Shown piece after piece: positions 13,801-24,520 of a stretch of 64,000 nucleotides of DNA. The position numbers and the translations under genes were made by a program. Where the stretch lies: the NCBI RefSeq assembly GCF_019578655.1, contig NC_063260.1, positions 12,891,001-12,955,000 on the forward strand, written 5' to 3'. This DNA is from Ricinus communis. Its lineage: Eukaryota; Streptophyta; Magnoliopsida; Malpighiales; Euphorbiaceae. Position 1 is the first letter of the stretch. Every line of letters begins with the position of its first letter. The notes under the pieces were generated by a model that saw only the letters and a program-made list of their open reading frames with translations, did not search any database and had not been told where the DNA came from.

Positions 13801-13908
13801 AATTAATAATGTTTCTTTCTTCAGGCATTTCATTTGACCTTAAATATGATTTCGCCGGAGACTCATAAAGCTGTCAGTGAAGTAATCGAATCATGTAGAA
13901 TTCCATGA
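7842..13908 (+). CDS. WAPL: Wings apart-like (WAPL) cohesin-release protein, 13 exons
   Basis: WAPL opens the cohesin ring and releases it from chromosomes. Exons: 7842-8380, 8864-8963, 9136-9475, 10139-10251, 10775-10903, 11030-11123, 11208-11318, 11412-12031, 12102-12361, 12947-13097, 13312-13409, 13490-13571, 13825-13908. All junctions are GT-AG, giving 2721 nt and 906 aa, close to plant WAPL length. The N-terminus MIVRTYGRRNRS is the conserved plant WAPL start, which is why I chose 7842 over the in-frame ATG at 7809. A disordered Ser/Asn-rich part (residues about 15-130) precedes the helical-repeat WAPL domain, which begins near EAQEFGEMMEHVDEVNFALD (about residue 127) and ends before SCRIP-stop. 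Exon 8 is a Ser-rich insert inside the domain. The gene is convergent with the epoxide hydrolase gene. No damage seen. Confidence 0.93.
9534..9560. repeat. (AT)n microsatellite in WAPL intron 3
   Basis: About 13 AT dinucleotides shortly after the exon 3 donor site. Confidence 0.9.
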
Positions 13909-14540
13909 AAGCTCAATAAAAACAAATTTTGTACAGCTTCTTGCCTTCCTCTCAGATGAACTACTACTGTACACAATGCCATTAGATTGCTGCAGCACAC
14001 CTATCAGAACTGACTGCATGGACGCAATTTACTCGGATTGACCTTTGTGATTCTTTTTTACTGTATTCTTTTTGTATGGTGCAGGCCAAGATGCTTGTAT
14101 ACGAAAATCATAGTAGAATCAGATTATATTGCTTTGTGCATTATCAATGTAATCTGCTTTCTGTAATCTTCTTCCTTCCCGCATTCTCTTTTTATGTTTG
14201 CAGATAGCCCTTCTGATTTGCGTTTGAAGCATGAGTTACAGATTGCATACTCATAGTATATTTCTGAACTTGAGGAATTCGCATGAATTCAGGGATTCTG
14301 CACTCCCTTTCTGTATTAATGATGATTTGAAACAAATCTATACCGGCGGGATTGGAAATAATACAGTAAAAAAGAATAAAAAAACATTTTAAATTCAAAT
14401 GCATGGATTTAAACATAATCTAATAGATTGCAAACTTTTGAGTGCCAAATAATATCCTCCTAAGATCTTTCTGCTTACAAGGACATGGATTCATTATTAT
14501 TACATTTTATCATTATTTTTGCGACTGGACAAGGACCAGA
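13909..14540. other. Convergent 3' flanks of WAPL and the epoxide hydrolase
   Basis: About 630 bases between two facing stop codons. They should hold both 3' UTRs and polyadenylation regions. The short open frames here do not resemble protein. Confidence 0.5.
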
Positions 14541-15843
14541 TCAAGCATGTTTCTCTAAGAAGCTAACCATTAGTTGATTCACCTGATCTGGGAATTGCTC
14601 TTGGATAAAATGGGTACCATCCGGCAAGCTTTCTATCTCCAAATCCGAAACATAATTCTTTACTTCTCCACTTGTTATGTAGTGCTCAATCCCTGGAAAT
14701 TTAAGGAAATAATCTTTCTCACCCATTATTAGCAGCACTGGGACCTGAACCTTGGGATCAGTCATTGTGAATTCCTCCGGCAACCCTCTACCATAACAAT
14801 GCAGATAAATTAGATATTAGTTGTATCCACCCATCAACATCATATTAAGGTAACGTTGCTTTAATTTTTAAGAACAAAAAGGAATTTTATTTTTTTTAGA
14901 AATCCTTACTTGTAAGGGACTTGCATTGGAGAATCAAATCCAGATTTTTCATATGAAGTTGCATAGATGGCAATATCCTCATTGCTCAACCATTGGGGTA
15001 GAGGAGTGGATGGATCCACCAAATCCATGATCTCTTTATCTTTCTCTGCTATAGGAATTTCATTTCTTGAGAAGAGTATGTAAATATTCCTCCATACAGT
15101 TCTCACGTCAAATCTGCTAAAGTCAGCCTCTGCTCTTCCAGGTTCCTATGATTGAAAATACGAAGGATTCAGAGACGATTAAAGATTCATCAAGACACTA
15201 GCAGAATCGAATAGTAAAATACCTTCCACCTAGAGATGTAGAAACCTTCAGGAAGAAGTTCCTTGTATCGCCGGGGCCTAGGAACAAAGAATGGCACTCC
15301 TAATGACACAACTCCAGAAATTCTACTTGGGTAGAAAAGGGAGAGCAGATAAACAGGCCATGAACCAAAGTCTTTTCCAACCAAAAATGCCTGTAATCAT
15401 TAACCTTTGCACAGTATTGTGATCTGAAGATAAAATGCTGAAGATTTCCTAGAAACACACGCACACACTACCTTTTGGATCTGGTAATAATCAAGGATAG
15501 CTACAGTGTCCTCCACAAAATCATTGAAGGAAGCCTTTTCAGGCTGTGGATGTGGCTCAGACAATCCATAGCCTCTTAAATCAGGTGCAATTGCTCGGTA
15601 TCCAGCGTTTGCAATAGCAATCATTTGATGTCTCCATGAATACCATATTTCTGGAAACCCATGTATGAAGACAACTGCTAAAGAGCCTGCAAATGAAAAA
15701 GAGATGATTCTTTTACTGTTGAAACATGAATGAAGCAATTATGTGAGAACTAAAATCAACAGCTAATTCAAACCAGATCCAATCTCAGCAACGTGAAGCT
15801 TCACTCCTCTTATGCTAACAAAGTTGTGTTGCATCTGATCCAT
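14541..15843 (-). CDS. Soluble epoxide hydrolase (alpha/beta hydrolase), 5 exons
   Basis: Plant soluble epoxide hydrolases open epoxides, such as fatty-acid epoxides, to diols. Exons on the minus strand: 15843-15774, 15686-15472, 15390-15223, 15145-14910, 14787-14541; 936 nt, 311 aa, normal length for the plant family. Visible landmarks: start MDQMQHNFVSIRGVKLHVAE; oxyanion-hole HGFPEIWYSWRHQM; DLRGYGLS; nucleophile elbow GKDFGS with the catalytic Asp; a cap-domain Tyr near QVPY; charge-relay Asp in GEKDYFLKFPG; and catalytic His in GTHFIQEQ. All junctions are GT-AG. No signal peptide is seen, fitting a cytosolic or peroxisomal enzyme. The next gene upstream is a decayed tandem copy with the same exon sizes. 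The substrate cannot be deduced. Confidence 0.9.
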
Positions 15844-16729
15844 TTAGCTGAAAAGAGAGACTTCAGAGTTTGACTTATTATTTGCTTCTTCTTTTTTCTT
15901 TCTATATTTGTATATCACAATAAATGATCCAGTGATATACTACGAAGAATAGTTCATTTCTAGTCTGTTTAAAACTACCTATAGTGGAGCATCTCCGCAA
16001 TTGTTCTTTTTCTGTAAACGTCAGATGGTAATCACAAGTGGGGTTTTATGTATCGTATTTTAGTTTGATTAAATGTCAGAACTAGAAAATTTAAAAGAAA
16101 ATATATTTTCGTTGTGGCCTGGGCCTGAGCTCAGAAACAAATAATTAATGCCGCTTAATGGTTCTTCTTGATTTAATAGTGTGCCCTTTCAAGTGTTTAT
16201 CAGTCCAAATAATGATGATTAATGCATTAACAGCAACTGAAACTGCAACACCTATGCTTTCGCCTATTAGTAAAATTGTGCCAATTGCTCAATCCACAAA
16301 CCAATGGAGGCCATATTTGCCTTTCAGTGCAACTTCAACATGGACCCGGAGCATTCAGATTTACGTTTTGGGAACAGAAGTTTCCAGTTTCTCTTGGACA
16401 GTTGCGCTTGCAAAGTCAAGACAGTAGGTATCATGTCATCAACATCCCCTTGAACCATTTGTTAGATTCCCAAACAATCATCTCTTTCAATACTAATACA
16501 TAATGTAGTCAAGACAGCGCATGTGGAATTCCAAAGGAATTATAAAATCCTTGTGCATTTTTCTTTTTTGCTTAATTATTTGAAACGTACATGCCATAAT
16601 GAAGCAAAAATAACACAGTTTATTGGTAATACTACCACTATATTAACTCTATTATTCCTGGAATTCCATCACTGTAATTGGAATTAACTCAACACTATTC
16701 AAATCATCGACATACTTCATTGTAAAGGA
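15844..16729. other. Spacer between the epoxide hydrolase copies
   Basis: This should hold the promoter of the intact gene and the 3' end of the decayed copy. Overlapping open frames at 16158-16503 exist on both strands but match nothing I recognise. Confidence 0.45.
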
Positions 16730-18270
16730 TCATGAACATATCCGGGCATTAAGGAAAGTCAAAATGAGCTGGTTCACCTCATCAGGTGACTGCTCCTGAA
16801 CAAAATGTGTTCCTTCAGTCAAATACACAATCTCCAGATCAGGAACAAACTCTTTGACAGCTCCACTTTTTGTATAGTCTTCCATCCCTGGAAATTTGAG
16901 TATATAATCTCTGGAGCCCATGATAAGCAGCGATGTAGCTTTAAGTTTAACTTCTGGATATGCTGAACTCTTCATCAGTTGACCTGTGACCAGCAAATGA
17001 AATCAAACAAGGATAGCCAAATAAAACCAACACTTTACTTTTAGCAGATATTAATGAGTGACGAGTGAAACGTAGAAGGAACTGATGAATAACTAATATA
17101 GAACTTGCAAGCAGCTCGAGAGCTTCATTACCTATATGGAACCTGCAATGCAGTTCGAAAACTAGATTTCTCATACAGTGCTCCATATGCTGCAAGATCT
17201 TCCTCAAAAAACCAAGAGGGAAGGGGAGTAGATGGATCTACCAAATCCATGACTTCCTGATTTTCAGCAGCTATTGGTAATTCACTTCCTGAGAATAGAA
17301 TGTAAACACTTCTCACCACTGTTTTTGCATCAAACCGACCAAACTCAGCTTCTGCTCGCCCAGGTACCTTCACATCAGCAGTCAAAATTTCAGAAACCTA
17401 ACTTCGATTCTTTATCCATTATCGAATGCTTAAAAAGCAAGAAATCCAAATGCACGTACTATCCATCTGTTTATATAAAAGCCTTCTGGAAGATACTTGT
17501 GGTATGGAGCGGGGCCTGGTGGTACGAATGGTATCCCTATTGTTACAACTCCCAACACCCTATCTGGATGCAGCAGAGGCAAGATGCAGGCAGACCTGGC
17601 TCCAAAATCTTTTCCAACAAGAACAACCTATCCTCATTCAAGAATAGCAAAAACGAAGAAAGTATCAGTAAATTGCGACTATAATTTAAACGTCAAGCCT
17701 TAAACCTTTTTAATTTTTTTTTTTCTTTCCCTCTTTAAATTAAGAACACTACAGTTATAGAGATGACCACAGCAGTCATATCAAGCCGTTATTTTTCACT
17801 TTCTTTTTGGCAAAAAAGAATTTAACTGCTCTAAATTCAAAAGTCAACTCCCTTTTTTTTTTTCTCCTACATTGACCTCAAGATCAAAACAGAACATGTG
17901 AAAGACTACCTTAGCAATTTCGAGAGCATCTAGGATACCAACAAGGTCATCGATCATGTCAGCAAACGTGGTCTTCTCCGGTTCCGTTGGCTGGTCGGCA
18001 AGTCCATAGCCTCTAAAATCAGGTGCAATAGCGCGAAAACCTGCTTTGGCAAAAGCAATCATCTGGTGGCGCCACGATCACCATATTTCAGGAAATCCGT
18101 GTAGAAAGACAACCACTTTACTACCTGTCTGTTAATTAACCATCAGTGTATATGAGTACGAGACGAAAGGTAAGGATAAGTGTATCGGATAGTTACTCAC
18201 CTGTTCCGATCTCTGCAACGTGGTAGTTCAATCCTCGTGCCTGAATGAGCTTGTGCTGAATCTGGTCCAT
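16730..18270 (-). pseudogene. Tandem epoxide hydrolase copy with a premature stop and a frameshift
   Basis: Exons 18270-18201, 18124-17910, 17627-17460, 17367-17132 and 16983-16730 are the counterparts of the neighbour's; the first four are identical in length (70, 215, 168, 236). It keeps HGFPEIW, GKDFGA, the cap sequence LQVPYR, GSRDYILKFPG and GTHFVQEQ. Two lesions break it. In exon 2 the codon after HGFPEIW is TGA (18080-18078) where the intact gene has TAT (Tyr) before SW. In exon 5 the frame required after VPYR runs out at SISRS-stop, while the conserved frame (YPEVKLKATSLLIMG) is shifted; the five exons sum to 943 nt, not a multiple of 3. Splice sites are intact, so it may still be transcribed. 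A sequencing error at one site is possible, at both less likely. Confidence 0.8.
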
Positions 18271-18352
18271 TTTTGTTTTCTGAGGTTTCTGAGTGAGAAA
18301 ATGTTGCTCACTTCTGTTCAAGTTATTTGTCCAAAACTGGCTTATTGATCGT

Positions 18353-18361
18353 CTTATATAG
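18353..18361 (-). promoter_or_regulatory. Probable TATA box of the decayed epoxide hydrolase copy
   Basis: CTATATAAG on the minus strand, 83 bases upstream of the ATG, a normal plant TATA-to-start distance with a short leader. Confidence 0.5.
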
Positions 18362-19719
18362 CATTACCAAGAACAATTCTTTTTTTCTTTTTTAAATTTG
18401 TAATTTCAAAGATTGAAAACTAGTCTGACAAAAAACTGCCATTTCTTTTGGAAATTTTTTGTTTATGCCCACTTACATATATTGTAGAAACCAAACTTAT
18501 ATACAAATAGTTATGGTTTAAAAATAAAACAAACTTTTTTCATGTAATCTTGATATATGTATTTATCCATATATTTAAATGATAAAATATATATTACTGA
18601 TTTAATATTAAAATATAAAATATTTATTTTCATTTATTTGTGTTACTTTATTATTAATTAGAATTTATGAAAAAAAACTAATTACAAATTTTATAAATAA
18701 ATTAGTAAAAAATAGTGAACCTTGTTAACATTTGATTGAGACTACAGCATAAGTGTGTCATTTTCATTGATTTAATGCATCAACTTTATTGAAGTTTGCA
18801 TTTTGACTTTATTATTATATTTAATAAGTTTGAATTTTATATATCTACTAAAATTTATTTATAATATACATTTAGTATTAAATAAATTTTTTTATTTAAA
18901 CTTAATATTTAATTTTATAGATAAAATGATATAAATTAGAAATTAAATATATTAATATTTTATTATATTATACAAAAAAGACTGATAAGATAAAAAATAC
19001 TACAATATAATAAAATAATATATATTTTATAGAGTTATATATATAAATATTAATATATAGAGAAATACAAAAAATTTATAATTTATTACAATAGAAAAAT
19101 TATTTTTATTTATAATTAGTCTAAATTGAAACTATAATTTTTTATCACTACGTAGAAATGTATTATTATAAAGAGAGTATGTATATATATATATAAGAGA
19201 TATGCTTATTTTAATTTTTTAATTACTTACTTTTATTGTCTAATTTATAAATAAAATATATTAATACAATATTTTATTACTTTATTCTTAAGGAAAAAAC
19301 AGATTTAGAGTCACTTATGTTAAATAGGATAGTTGCTTTTTTTTTTTATTGTCTAGTTTACTTGCTCTTTTTTTTTATAATATAAAAAAAGGATAGTTGT
19401 AGAATAATAAAGTACAAGTTTAAATAAGTATATTACTAATTAATTAAATAATTCTTATTTAAATAAAAAAAGATAAATATAATTATTTTATATTTTAATA
19501 TTAAATTTAAATAATTGATAAATATCTAATTATTAAAAATCAATAAGAATATATCACTTATCTATTAGATATAGATATAAATCTAGAGGGGATAAAATTA
19601 GCAAATTATGTAGAACAAGGATAAAGCTAAATAAATCACTAAACTTGTAAATTAGACTGAATTCCTTTTGCAATTCATTGTCTATTGGTGAAATCCAAGT
19701 TTTTAAAAGCAATTATTTT
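18362..19719. other. AT-rich intergenic DNA
   Basis: Low-complexity AT-rich sequence; no gene, RNA or repeat family recognised. Confidence 0.5.
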
Positions 19720-19985
19720 AATTCTTTTTTGAGAGAAGATGAAATAGGCAAGCATAACCGGTTACATATGACAAAACATCAAGCAGCCACTCATGTCAGG
19801 CTATAGATAGAGTTCAGACAAATCTGCTCATTAACAAGGGTTGTCTCTTGCGAATATATGGGCAGCCCACTTCCTATTCAAACTAGACAAACATTTACCA
19901 AATTTGCTCTTTGTTTCGGACAAAGAATCCAAAGGTAAGATATAACTCAAGGCGGCCGTCGGTTCTTAACAAAGGATGGGGATGT
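19720..19985 (-). pseudogene. LINE 3' end remnant (RNase H tail)
   Basis: On the minus strand an open stretch near 19900-19845 reads LSSLNRKWAAHIFARDNPC-stop. This fits the last part of the RNase H domain at the end of plant LINE ORF2, where an N-R-x-A-A-H-x-x-A-R pattern is usual. It is followed by a short untranslated stretch ending in an A-rich tail (about 19735-19705 read downwards), as expected for the end of a LINE. Only this tail is recognisable; boundaries are approximate. Confidence 0.4.
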
Positions 19986-20740
19986 GCTTCGAAGTTGGCT
20001 GTCAGCAGCAACGATGGCAGGCTTAATTGAGTAGTATTTGTTTTGGGATTGAGTTGGTAAATTCTGATAAATATTTACATGTAATACATGGACACCTCAA
20101 ATCTGTTACTCCAAAAAGCTGCTCAATAATTTTGAAAACTTTTAAAACACACAAAAAAATTTCCAAATTTAGTTGTGTTCTTTCCAATTCTAATATTTCA
20201 ACATAAATCTTAATCGCAATTTATTAAGGAAATATTTATTTACAAAAATGGTAGAGTCTAATTCTATAATAAAAGAAAGAAAATTATTTTTATTTCTATA
20301 ACATAATGCTAGAGCGCTTAACCTTTTCCAAAAAACAAAAAGACGAAAATTCAAATTATTTTTTTAAAAAAATTTAAAATTAATAAAAATATTATTTTTA
20401 TTGTATAAATTTTTAAAAAAATATTATTTTTTAAAAATACAGTATTATTGTATTTCAGTTGTGTTTTAATTTTTTTATTGTTTTTTGGTTATTTATCAAA
20501 AAACAATCAAAAATAATTAATATCATATTTAAAAAGTTAAAAGATCATATTTTCGATATTTTCACACATTAAAAATAAAAAAAATTACATTATATTTTTT
20601 ATCAAATAACATAAGTATTTTTTTGATTTTTTCAAAAGAAAATTATAATTTTCTTTTTCCCAAACAATAGAGAGCAAATGGGCCAACAAACATAAAACCG
20701 AATGAACAGACAAAGCCCATCCTAAAACATAGCCATTAGT
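19986..20740. other. AT-rich intergenic DNA upstream of RTF1/VIP5
   Basis: Long A and T runs; no gene seen. The composition changes to GC-richer promoter and leader sequence near 20745. Confidence 0.45.
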
Positions 20741-21004
20741 CCAGATTCTTCTTCAACGTCAGAGGAGGGGAAAAAAAAGCCGGGCAGATCTGTCAAAGGT
20801 AATCGCCGACTCGCCGGGTACCGCTGCTTATACACCCTCAATAATTTGTACTAATAATTCAAATTTATCAAAGCTTCCATAATTATCCCATTCATCAGTT
20901 TCTCCTTCTCGTTTTCTCTCTATCCACAAATCGCGATTTTAAATGGCGTAGCTGTTGCAAATCTTGGAAAATTCCAAATTTAAAGCGCGCGAAGCAAGAG
21001 TTAG

Positions 21005-21485
21005 GTATAGATACGGCCTTGCGTTTTTTTTTTTTTTAATTTTAAAATCTGCAAGAGTTAGATTTTTTATTTTATTTTTCTTAAGAAAAGCTACAGATTA
21101 TTGTTTTCCATCAGTCGTTGTTTAGGTTTTTTCGTAATTTAGGGTTTGGTTACTTTTCACAAAATATTTTAGAGATTCAGTGTGATTAAGCTAATTAGTG
21201 GTTCTGTTCAGTGCTTGAACAGCTAGAATTGTTCACATTTGCAATATTAAGTATTCACTTGCATTTCTAAGTTATGAGGTTGTGGTGTTTCAAAACTACT
21301 TGACTTTACAAGTAGGAGCTTCACAAGTAGGACAGATTCAACGATTACAAAGTTGAGCTCAATTAGGAACTTAATGGTTGGAAACAGACAAATCATTGAA
21401 TGCAACAGCAAAATCTTAGCTAAAAATTAATTCTTAATATATTACTGTGTATTTTATACGCGTGTGATATATGCATTCTTGACAG
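21005..21485 (+). other. Probable 5' leader intron of RTF1/VIP5
   Basis: The donor GTATAG follows a GC-rich presumed first exon (about 20750-21004), and the acceptor TTGACAG lies 73 bases before the ATG. The interval is T-rich like a plant intron. A two-codon upstream ORF (ATG GCG TAG, 20943-20951) sits in the presumed first leader exon. cDNA evidence is not available here. Confidence 0.5.
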
Positions 21486-21557
21486 GTGAACTACTAGATT
21501 TTAACACTTGGAGGGTTTATTCAGCTGGTTGTGCAACGCGAGCAAGTCACGTGAAGC

Positions 21558-23540
21558 ATGGCGGACTTGGAAAATTTGCTACTGGAGGCAGCAGGAAGAA
21601 CTGGTACATCAGGAAGAAACAGGAATGCGCTTCCACCATCTAGGAGGCGGCGTGAGGGTTCATATTCTGATGGTGGAAGTGACTCTAGAGATGATGATTC
21701 CGATGATGACCGCGGCTATTCAAGCAGGAAGCCATCTGGATCTCAAGTCCCATTGAAGAAAAGACTGGACCCTACTGAAAGAGATGATGATCAAGGTAGC
21801 CAGGATGAAGGTGACTATGATGATGGGAATTCTGATCGTGAGGGTGATAGCAGTGATGGATCAGATGTTGGTGAGGATCTTTATAAGAATGAGGATGATC
21901 GGAGGAAGCTTGCTCAAATGAGTGAACTTGAAAGGGAGATGATTTTATCTGAACGAGCTGACAAAAAGGGTGATAAGAATTTAACCGAGAGAATTAGATC
22001 CAAACGGGAAAGTGAGAGGACAACCCGCTCCAGGAAAGAGACTCCCCCACTTCCATCATCTCGTGGTGTGCGCACATCAGCTAGATCTGCAGACAGGGCA
22101 GCTGCTAAAGATGATGCGCTAAATGAATTGAAAGCTAGACGTTTAAAGCAGCAGGATCCAGAGGCTCACCGCAAGTTGAGGGATGCATCTAGAAGAGGTT
22201 CTGGAAGCCGGGGCTTTTCTCCGATCAAGCGAAAACGCTTCACTTCTGCAAGCTTGAGTAGCTCTAGTAGTGAGAGCGAAAGTAGGTCTCATAGTGAAGA
22301 TGAAGGATCAACGGGTGATGGTGGAATGGCAGACAGTGATGATGATGGCGAGCCTGGGTCTCAAGGTCCGACTTTTGACGATATAAGGGAAATTACAATC
22401 CGGAGGTCAAAACTTGCTAAATGGTTTATGGAGCCATGGTTTGAAGAGTTGATTGTGGGTTGCTTTGTTAGGGTTGGCATTGGGAGGTCCAAGTCTGGAC
22501 CAATCTACAGGCTCTGTTTGGTTCGGAATGTTGATGCGGCAGACCCTGACCGCCCATACAAACTGGAGAACAAAACAACATATAAATATCTGAATGTTAT
22601 TTGGGGTAATGAAAGCTCTGCTGCCAGGTGGCAAATGGCTATGATTTCAGACTCTGCACCAACAGAGGATGAGTATAAACAGTGGGTCAGGGAGGTGGAG
22701 CGTAGTGGCGGCCGGATGCCAACCAAACAGGATATTCTGGAAAAGAAGGAGGCCATAAGAAAGTCAAATACATTTGTTTATTCAGCAGCCACTGTGAAGC
22801 AGATGTTGCAAGAAAAGAAATCTGCCTCATCAAGGCCACTAAATGTTGCGGCTGAGAAGGACCGGCTGAGGAGGGAATTGGAAGTGGCACAAAGTAAGCA
22901 AGATGATGCAGAGGTGGAGAGGATTCGGGCTAGGATTCAGGAACTGGAGGCGTCTCGACAAACTCAAGGAAAAGATGCGAAGGCTATTAGATTGGCAGAA
23001 ATGAATAGGAAGAATAGGGCTGAGAATTTCAGAAATGCATCAGAGTTGAAACCTGTGAACACAAGTCTGAAAGCAGGGGAGGCTGGGTACGATCCATTTT
23101 CAAGGAGATGGACTAGGTCAAGGAATTACTACGTGTCAAAGCCTGCTGGGGGAGATGCAGCTGCTGCAACAAATAATGAGGCCAGTGGTACAGTAGCTGT
23201 TGCAAATAAAACTGAGTCAGCAGCAGGAGTGTCAGCTGAGGCTGGCATGGCTGCTACAGCAGCTGCCTTGGAAGCAGCAGCTGATGCAGGGAAGTTGGTT
23301 GATACAGCTGCTCCTGTAGATCAAGGCACGGAGTCAAATACACTGCATAACTTTGAGCTTCCAATCTCATTGACTGCACTTCAGAAATTTGGTGGAGCAC
23401 AGGGAGCTCAGGCAGGATTCATGGCAAGAAAACAACGGATAGAAGCAACTATTGGATGCCGGGTCTCTGAGAATGATGAGAAGAGGCATGTCCTGACTTT
23501 GACAGTTAGTGACTACAAGAGAAGAAGAGGACTTCTCTGA
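21558..23540 (+). CDS. VIP5: RTF1 homologue of the Paf1 complex (VIP5-like)
   Basis: RTF1 binds Spt5 and RNA polymerase II and supports transcription elongation and H2B ubiquitination; the Arabidopsis homologue VIP5 affects flowering time. The single-exon CDS gives 660 aa, typical for plants. Domains: N-terminal acidic/serine disordered region (residues about 25-125, with runs like DDDSDDD); charged linker (about 125-270) including the SELEREMILSERADK motif typical of RTF1; Plus3 domain (about 273-395) from ITIRRSKLAKWF through the GCFVRVGIG strand and YKLENKTTYKYLNV; coiled coil with KDRLRRELEVAQ (about 430-480); then a C-terminal conserved part with YDPFSRRWTRSRNYY and a poly-Ala stretch. 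The start is MADLENLLLEAAGR, the conserved plant N-terminus. No lesions. Confidence 0.95.
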   Translation: MADLENLLLEAAGRTGTSGRNRNALPPSRRRREGSYSDGGSDSRDDDSDDDRGYSSRKPSGSQVPLKKRLDPTERDDDQGSQDEGDYDDGNSDREGDSSDGSDVGEDLYKNEDDRRKLAQMSELEREMILSERADKKGDKNLTERIRSKRESERTTRSRKETPPLPSSRGVRTSARSADRAAAKDDALNELKARRLKQQDPEAHRKLRDASRRGSGSRGFSPIKRKRFTSASLSSSSSESESRSHSEDEGSTGDGGMADSDDDGEPGSQGPTFDDIREITIRRSKLAKWFMEPWFEELIVGCFVRVGIGRSKSGPIYRLCLVRNVDAADPDRPYKLENKTTYKYLNVIWGNESSAARWQMAMISDSAPTEDEYKQWVREVERSGGRMPTKQDILEKKEAIRKSNTFVYSAATVKQMLQEKKSASSRPLNVAAEKDRLRRELEVAQSKQDDAEVERIRARIQELEASRQTQGKDAKAIRLAEMNRKNRAENFRNASELKPVNTSLKAGEAGYDPFSRRWTRSRNYYVSKPAGGDAAAATNNEASGTVAVANKTESAAGVSAEAGMAATAAALEAAADAGKLVDTAAPVDQGTESNTLHNFELPISLTALQKFGGAQGAQAGFMARKQRIEATIGCRVSENDEKRHVLTLTVSDYKRRRGLL

Positions 23541-24410
23541 AATTTGATTGTGCACCAATCAATTCCATTCCCGGTAACAACTCACTTTTTACATCCTTCA
23601 AGTAAAGCAATACATTTGTTAGTTCAGAGCTTATTGCTTGGTTATTGCTAAAGAAGAAACTTCTCTTATATTTTATTAATATGGGTACAGGTGTTTGTCT
23701 TTCTGGCTTTGTTTCAGTTGTTATGTGAATGCAAGATTTTGAGAATGATCGTGTTAAGAGAGCAGGATGAACTCTACTGTTTGAAGTGTTGTGCAGATTT
23801 TCTTAATTATTACAAGGACAATTATTCTCCTGAGATTAAGGTTTTCACTTAGAACTATTTTGCTATTGAGCAAAGGTCGGAGCATACTCAGGAATTCTGT
23901 GTTGTTTGCATGGTCAGTTGGCTCCTTCGGATTTTAGTTTCTTTTTATCCCTCAAAAGCCAAGTACCTTTCCTTCGTATTTACTAGATTCTTACCTTCTT
24001 TTCTTTTGACAATCGAGATACATCAGTAATGGTGAGCGGGGAGGAGACGTTAATTACTAAGGTTCATTCACAACACTTGTGGACTTCATGATCCAAACCC
24101 ACCCATATACCCACAGGGCTAAAGCCACCATTTCGGTGGGACGGAGCCTTCCCTTTTGGCTTGGAGGAGAGTCTAGAGACCCTCTATACATGCTGGATTA
24201 AAAACCCAAAAATTTGCAACAAAGTAAACTTGTCAAACTGAATCTTATACAGCATGTAGGAATTGTAAACCCTTTTTTTTTTTTCTTCTCCTCATAAATT
24301 TTGCATTTAAAGAACGTCAAGTAACCTATACAATGCATGTTCGTGAATATTCATTGTAGAAAATGAAAAATGCCTCATCTTCTGTTTTCAGGCAAATGTT
24401 AGGCGGGAGA
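23541..24410. other. 3' flank of RTF1/VIP5
   Basis: T-rich sequence expected to hold the 3' UTR; apart from the hairpin cluster at 24117-24185 nothing stands out. Confidence 0.45.
24117..24185. other. Cluster of four short hairpins, unclassified
   Basis: GGCT/AGCC (24117-24127), CCACC/GGTGG (24125-24139), AGCC/GGCT (24145-24161) and AGAG/CTCT (24168-24185) lie in series in a locally GC-rich island. The minus strand is also open for about 39 codons, including the stretch VGLDHEVHKCCE. It could be a small structured RNA or an exon fragment; I do not recognise it. Confidence 0.25.
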
Positions 24411-24411
24411 G

Positions 24412-24520
24412 ATTATCGAATAAAAGCCTATGGGCAGCCAAAGCCATTTCAGCCAACACGCTATTGCGCTCGCGAATGAGCCAGTAAATTGAGAAAGCAA
24501 CAGCAATGAAGACCCAGTTC
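24412..24520 (-). pseudogene. Possible LINE C-terminal fragment
   Basis: The minus strand is open for about 45 codons without a Met, reading WVFIAVAFSIYWLIRERNS then EMALAAHRLLFDNLSRLTFA-stop. The pattern resembles the end of a plant LINE ORF2, but it is short and the assignment is weak. Confidence 0.3.

Noticed and set aside
16158..16503. Two overlapping plus-strand frames between the epoxide hydrolases, with an open hydrophobic minus-strand reading
   Set aside because: No family is recognisable and both strands are open, which points to composition and not a gene.
21508..21756. Alternative-frame ORF overlapping the RTF1 start
   Set aside because: It is in another frame over the acidic coding region of a clear gene.
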